Below are positions 61,095-64,000 of a DNA stretch of 64,000 nt, piece by piece (position 1 is the stretch's first letter; every line of letters starts with the position of its first letter). The notes beneath the pieces were generated by a model. The model was not told the origin of the DNA. It did not search any database and worked only from the letters and a program-made list of their open reading frames with translations. The DNA comes from Modestobacter sp. DSM 44400 (lineage in GTDB: Bacteria; Actinomycetota; Actinomycetes; Mycobacteriales; Geodermatophilaceae). Position numbers and translations under genes: made by a program. The stretch covers positions 248,001 to 312,000 of the forward strand of contig NZ_FNOZ01000001.1 in assembly GCF_900107175.1 (NCBI RefSeq). Direction: 5' to 3'.

Positions 61095-62404
61095 TAGCGG
61101 AGGAACCCTTCATAGCTGCGCTGGTTCAGTTGCGTCTCGATCTGCTTCACCGTCTCCAACCCCACTCCGACCATGATCAGCACCGCGGTTCCACCGAACG
61201 GGAAGTTCTGGTTCTGCCCCTGTTGGGTGATCGACAGGAAGAAGTTGGGCAGCACTGCCACGACACCCAGGTAGATCGACCCGGGCAGCGTGATCCGGGA
61301 CAGCACGTACTGCAGGTACTCCGCTGTCGGCCGCCCAGGCCGGATGCCCGGGATGAAGCCGCCGTAACGCTTCATGTCGTCGGCCCGCTCCTCCGGGTTG
61401 AAGGTGATCGATACGTAGAAGTACGTGAAAAAGATGATCAGCGCGAAGTAGATGGCGATGTGCACCGGGCTGCTCTGGTCGACCACGTAGTTCTCGACGA
61501 ACCGCCGGATCCAGCCGCTGCTGTTGCCCTGCAACTGGGTGATCAGCTGCGGCAGGTACAGCAGCGAGGAGGCGAAGATGACCGGGATGACGCCGGCCTG
61601 GTTGACCTTCAGGGGCAGGTAGGTCGAGGTCCCGCCGTACATGCGCCGGCCGACCATCCGCTTGGCGTACTGGACCGGGATGCGCCGCTGCGCCTGCTCG
61701 ACGTAGACGACCGAGGCGATGACCAGCAGCGCCAGCACGCAGATGAGCGCGAACACGACACCGCCGCGGGACTGCAGGATCGAGCCGCCCTCGGCCGGGA
61801 TTCGTGCGGCGATCGAGGTGAAGATCAGCACGGACATACCGTTGCCGATCCCCTTCTCGGTGAGCAGCTCGCCCAGCCACATGATCACGGAGGTGCCGGC
61901 GGTGAGGGTGACGACCAGGACGACCGTCGCCCACACCGAGTCCGACGGGATGATGTCCTGCGAGCAGCTGGGGAAGAGTTGGCCGCTGCGGGCCAGCGCG
62001 ATGATCCCGGTGCTCTGCAGAACGGCGAGAGCGATGGTCAGGTAGCGGGTGTACTGGGTCAGCTTCTGCTGGCCCGACTGCCCTTCCTTCTTCAACTGCT
62101 CGAAGCGCGGAATGACCACGACCAGCAGCTGCACGATGATGCTCGCGGTGATGTACGGCATGATGCCGAGCGCGAAGACCGACAGCCGGAGGAGCGCACC
62201 GCCGGAGAACAGGTTCACCAGCGAGTAGACGTCTCGCTGGTCGGAGGCCTGGGCCTGCTCGAGACAGCTGTTGATCGCCGCCACCGAGACACCCGGTCCA
62301 GGGACGCTCGCGCCCAGCCGGTAGATGGCGATCATCGCCAGGGAGAACAGCAGCTTGCGCCGGAGGTCTGGCGTCCGGAACGCCGCGGCGAACGCCTGCA
62401 GCAC
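61094..62404 (-). CDS. secY: Protein translocase subunit SecY
   Basis: A 436-residue channel protein with ten membrane helices. [34 protein letters not shown] (plug and pore-ring region), [18 protein letters not shown] and [20 protein letters not shown] are signatures. GTG at 62402-62404 has GGGGAGGG upstream. The 130-base gap to rplO contains a hairpin repeat that may lower secY expression relative to the ribosomal genes. Confidence 0.98.
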   Translation of the reverse strand: MLQAFAAAFRTPDLRRKLLFSLAMIAIYRLGASVPGPGVSVAAINSCLEQAQASDQRDVYSLVNLFSGGALLRLSVFALGIMPYITASIIVQLLVVVIPRFEQLKKEGQSGQQKLTQYTRYLTIALAVLQSTGIIALARSGQLFPSCSQDIIPSDSVWATVVLVVTLTAGTSVIMWLGELLTEKGIGNGMSVLIFTSIAARIPAEGGSILQSRGGVVFALICVLALLVIASVVYVEQAQRRIPVQYAKRMVGRRMYGGTSTYLPLKVNQAGVIPVIFASSLLYLPQLITQLQGNSSGWIRRFVENYVVDQSSPVHIAIYFALIIFFTYFYVSITFNPEERADDMKRYGGFIPGIRPGRPTAEYLQYVLSRITLPGSIYLGVVAVLPNFFLSITQQGQNQNFPFGGTAVLIMVGVGLETVKQIETQLNQRSYEGFLR

Positions 62405-62477
62405 GTGCCCTCCCCGAGTCGGTCGTGTGAGGCTATCAACGGGCCCGCCCGGCGCTGGTGCCGGGCGGGCCCGAAAA

Positions 62478-62537
62478 GGCCCCCTGCAGGCCCCTCCGCG
62501 AGTTTGCGAGCGGTGGGGGCAGGGGGGTCGTCTTTCA
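62478..62537 (-). repeat. Stop-abutting hairpin repeat, copy 4 (rplO-secY junction)
   Basis: The outer arms are GGCCCCCTGC (62478-62487) and GCAGGGGGGTC (62519-62529). The inner part is CCGCGAGTTTGCGAGCGG. It starts at the rplO stop codon inside the spc operon. Confidence 0.75.
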
Positions 62538-62978
62538 GATCTGGGTGGTGCTGCCCCCGGCCGCACCGATCTTCTCGGCCGCAGAGGTGGAGAACGCGTG
62601 CGCGTGTACGTGCACCTGCACGCCGCCGAGCTCACCGGTGCCGAGCACCTTGACCGGCTGCCCACGCCGCACGGCGCCGGCGTCGGCCAGGGTGCCGGGA
62701 CTGATCGACCCGCCGTCCGGGAACAGCGAGGCGATCCGGTCCAGGTTCACCACCTGGAACACGACCTTGTTGATGTTCGTGAAGCCCGAGAGCTTCGGCA
62801 GCCGCATGAACAGCGGGGTCTGACCGCCCTCGAAGCGGGCCGAGACCTGCACGCGGGCACCGGAGCCCTTGGTGCCGCGACCTGCCGACTTGCCCTTCGA
62901 GCCCTCACCACGACCCACGCGGGTCTTCTTGGTGTGGGCGCCGGGTGCTGGACGCAGGTGGTGGACCTTGAGTGTCAT
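62535..62978 (-). CDS. rplO: 50S ribosomal protein L15
   Basis: A 147-residue L15. [60 protein letters not shown] and the C-terminal [17 protein letters not shown] are conserved. ATG at 62976-62978. It precedes secY in the usual spc-operon order. Confidence 0.98.
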   Translation of the reverse strand: MTLKVHHLRPAPGAHTKKTRVGRGEGSKGKSAGRGTKGSGARVQVSARFEGGQTPLFMRLPKLSGFTNINKVVFQVVNLDRIASLFPDGGSISPGTLADAGAVRRGQPVKVLGTGELGGVQVHVHAHAFSTSAAEKIGAAGGSTTQI

Positions 62979-63003
62979 GACTGTCTTCCTTCTCGCCCGC
63001 GGC

Positions 63004-63186
63004 TCAGACGATCTCTTCGACGGTGACCAGGTGCGGCACCGTCGCGACCATCCCGCGGATCTCGGGACGGTCTTCCTGGACGACCGAGTCGTGGATCCGC
63101 TTGAGTCCCAGCGAACGCAGCGTCTCACGCTGGTTCGGCTTGGTGCCGATGCCCGACTTGATCTGGGTGACCTTCAGTTGAGCCAT
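63004..63186 (-). CDS. rpmD: 50S ribosomal protein L30
   Basis: A 60-residue L30. [36 protein letters not shown] and the C-terminal [10 protein letters not shown] are typical. ATG at 63184-63186 lies one base beyond the rpsE stop, indicating coupling. Confidence 0.97.
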   Translation of the reverse strand: MAQLKVTQIKSGIGTKPNQRETLRSLGLKRIHDSVVQEDRPEIRGMVATVPHLVTVEEIV

Positions 63187-63187
63187 C

Positions 63188-63838
63188 TCAGACCCCCTGC
63201 CCGGCCCGCGCGCGCAGCATGGCCGCCGGGGCGACGTGCTCCAGGGGCAGACCGCGGCGGGCCGCGATCTCCTCGGGACGGACGAGGTCCTTGAGCGCCT
63301 GCATGGTCGCGTGCACGATGTTGATCGGGTTGGAGGACCCGAGGCTCTTGGAGAGCACGTCGTGGATACCGGCGCACTCGAGGACGGCGCGCACCGGGCC
63401 GCCGGCGATGACGCCGGTACCGGGGCTGGCCGGCTTGAGGAGCACGACACCCGCGGCCGCCTCACCCTGCACCGGGTGCGGGATGGTACTGGCGATGCGC
63501 GGCACGTTGTAGAAGTGCTTCTTGGCCTCCTCGACGCCCTTGGCGATCGCCGCGGGCACCTCCTTGGCCTTGCCGTAGCCGACGCCCACCTTGCCGTCGC
63601 CGTCGCCCACGACCACCAGGGCGGTGAAGCTGAAGCGACGACCACCCTTGACGACCTTGGACACGCGGTTGATGGCCACGACCCGCTCGATGAACTGGCT
63701 CTTCTCGGCGGCGCCGCCGCCGGGGCCGCGCCCGCCGTCACGCCGGTCACGACGGTCGTTGCCGCCGCCCGCTCCGCCGGGGCCGCCGGGGCCACCGGTC
63801 CCGCCGGCGCCACCGCCGCGTCGCTGTGGTCCTGGCAT
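63188..63838 (-). CDS. rpsE: 30S ribosomal protein S5 with a glycine-rich head
   Basis: A 216-residue S5 important for decoding accuracy. The S5 core starts at about residue 46 ([20 protein letters not shown]) and includes [20 protein letters not shown] and [20 protein letters not shown]. The first 45 residues are mostly Gly with Arg/Asp ([18 protein letters not shown]), a low-complexity head that is variable in Actinobacteria. Confidence 0.97.
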   Translation of the reverse strand: MPGPQRRGGGAGGTGGPGGPGGAGGGNDRRDRRDGGRGPGGGAAEKSQFIERVVAINRVSKVVKGGRRFSFTALVVVGDGDGKVGVGYGKAKEVPAAIAKGVEEAKKHFYNVPRIASTIPHPVQGEAAAGVVLLKPASPGTGVIAGGPVRAVLECAGIHDVLSKSLGSSNPINIVHATMQALKDLVRPEEIAARRGLPLEHVAPAAMLRARAGQGV

Positions 63839-63890
63839 CAGACGTCCCTCTCGATCATGCTCGGCATCTCACTCGACAGTGGAGTGCTCA

Positions 63891-64000
63891 TCAGAAGTCC
63901 AGCCCACCCTCGCGGGCGGCATCGGCCAGCGCCGCGATGCGGCCCTGGTAGCGGTTGCCACCGCGGTCGAAGACCACCGCGGTGATTCCCGCCGCCTTGG
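63891..64000 (-). CDS. rplR: 50S ribosomal protein L18, C-terminal end (partial)
   Basis: The last 36 codons of L18, cut by the window edge. [20 protein letters not shown] followed by [14 protein letters not shown] is the 5S-rRNA-binding end of L18. It precedes rpsE as in the standard spc operon. Confidence 0.95.
   Translation of the reverse strand, partial: KAAGITAVVFDRGGNRYQGRIAALADAAREGGLDF

Overview
The window is chromosomal DNA from a very high-GC actinobacterium. Gene content and order (infA-rpmJ-rpsM-rpsK-rpsD-rpoA-rplQ, groES/groEL beside a WhiB gene, guaB-guaB3-guaA, purN-purH-PerM-sucCD-pcrA, many GTG starts and 4-base ATGA/GTGA overlaps) fit the order Geodermatophilales or a near relative. 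That placement is inference from gene content and remembered synteny, not from a search. Two long stretches follow the order I remember for Mycobacterium tuberculosis Rv0948c-Rv0957 and Rv3409c-Rv3462c. This supports orthology for several otherwise anonymous membrane proteins. No phage, insertion sequence, CRISPR, tRNA or rRNA was seen.

Layout. 1-8 kb: the end of a GalE-like epimerase, a CNNM/CorC-type membrane protein, a secreted CAP-domain protein, icd and mdh, folD with its coupled DUF3017 gene, a membrane protein and a pentapeptide-repeat protein. 8-22 kb: purN-purH, a PerM/DUF6350 membrane protein, sucCD, a decayed CocE/PepX hydrolase, a lipase-like hydrolase, an M23 peptidase, a GPP34 gene with an internal stop, and pcrA. 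Beyond pcrA lies a chorismate mutase gene preceded by what looks like an aromatic leader-peptide attenuator. 22-25 kb: a PIG-L deacetylase and a decaying two-component system. 25-36 kb: the GMP-synthesis block guaB-(18-codon ORF)-guaB3-guaA, DUF5319, a heavily frameshifted AbiEi/DUF559-type pseudogene, a BldM-like regulator, WhiB, and groES-groEL under a CIRCE operator.

36-49 kb: an essentially continuous leftward block from rplM to tsaD: rplM-rpsI-glmM-glmS-acpS-nnr-alr-hydrolase-udg-tsaE-(HAD pseudogene)-tsaB-rimI-tsaD. It joins ribosomal proteins, amino-sugar and D-alanine supply for the wall, metabolite repair, uracil-DNA repair and t6A tRNA modification. 49-54 kb: carbonic anhydrase and a molybdenum-cofactor group (moeA-moaC-mog, fdhD, mobA). 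54-64 kb: truA, the alpha operon (rplQ, rpoA, rpsD, rpsK, rpsM, rpmJ, infA), then map, adk, secY, rplO, rpmD, rpsE and the end of rplR.

The most unusual signals are: (1) a 20-codon leader peptide with an FYY run, followed by an intrinsic terminator, ahead of chorismate mutase; (2) a dispersed hairpin repeat that abuts the stop codon of the gene it follows, with an outer stem that changes in a paired fashion between copies, and that sits inside the sucC-sucD and rplO-secY junctions; (3) an 18-codon ORF filling the guaB-guaB3 gap whose tail copies the GuaB C-terminus; (4) an acidic extension that doubles the length of ribosomal protein L17; and (5) a cluster of accessory pseudogenes scattered between intact housekeeping operons.
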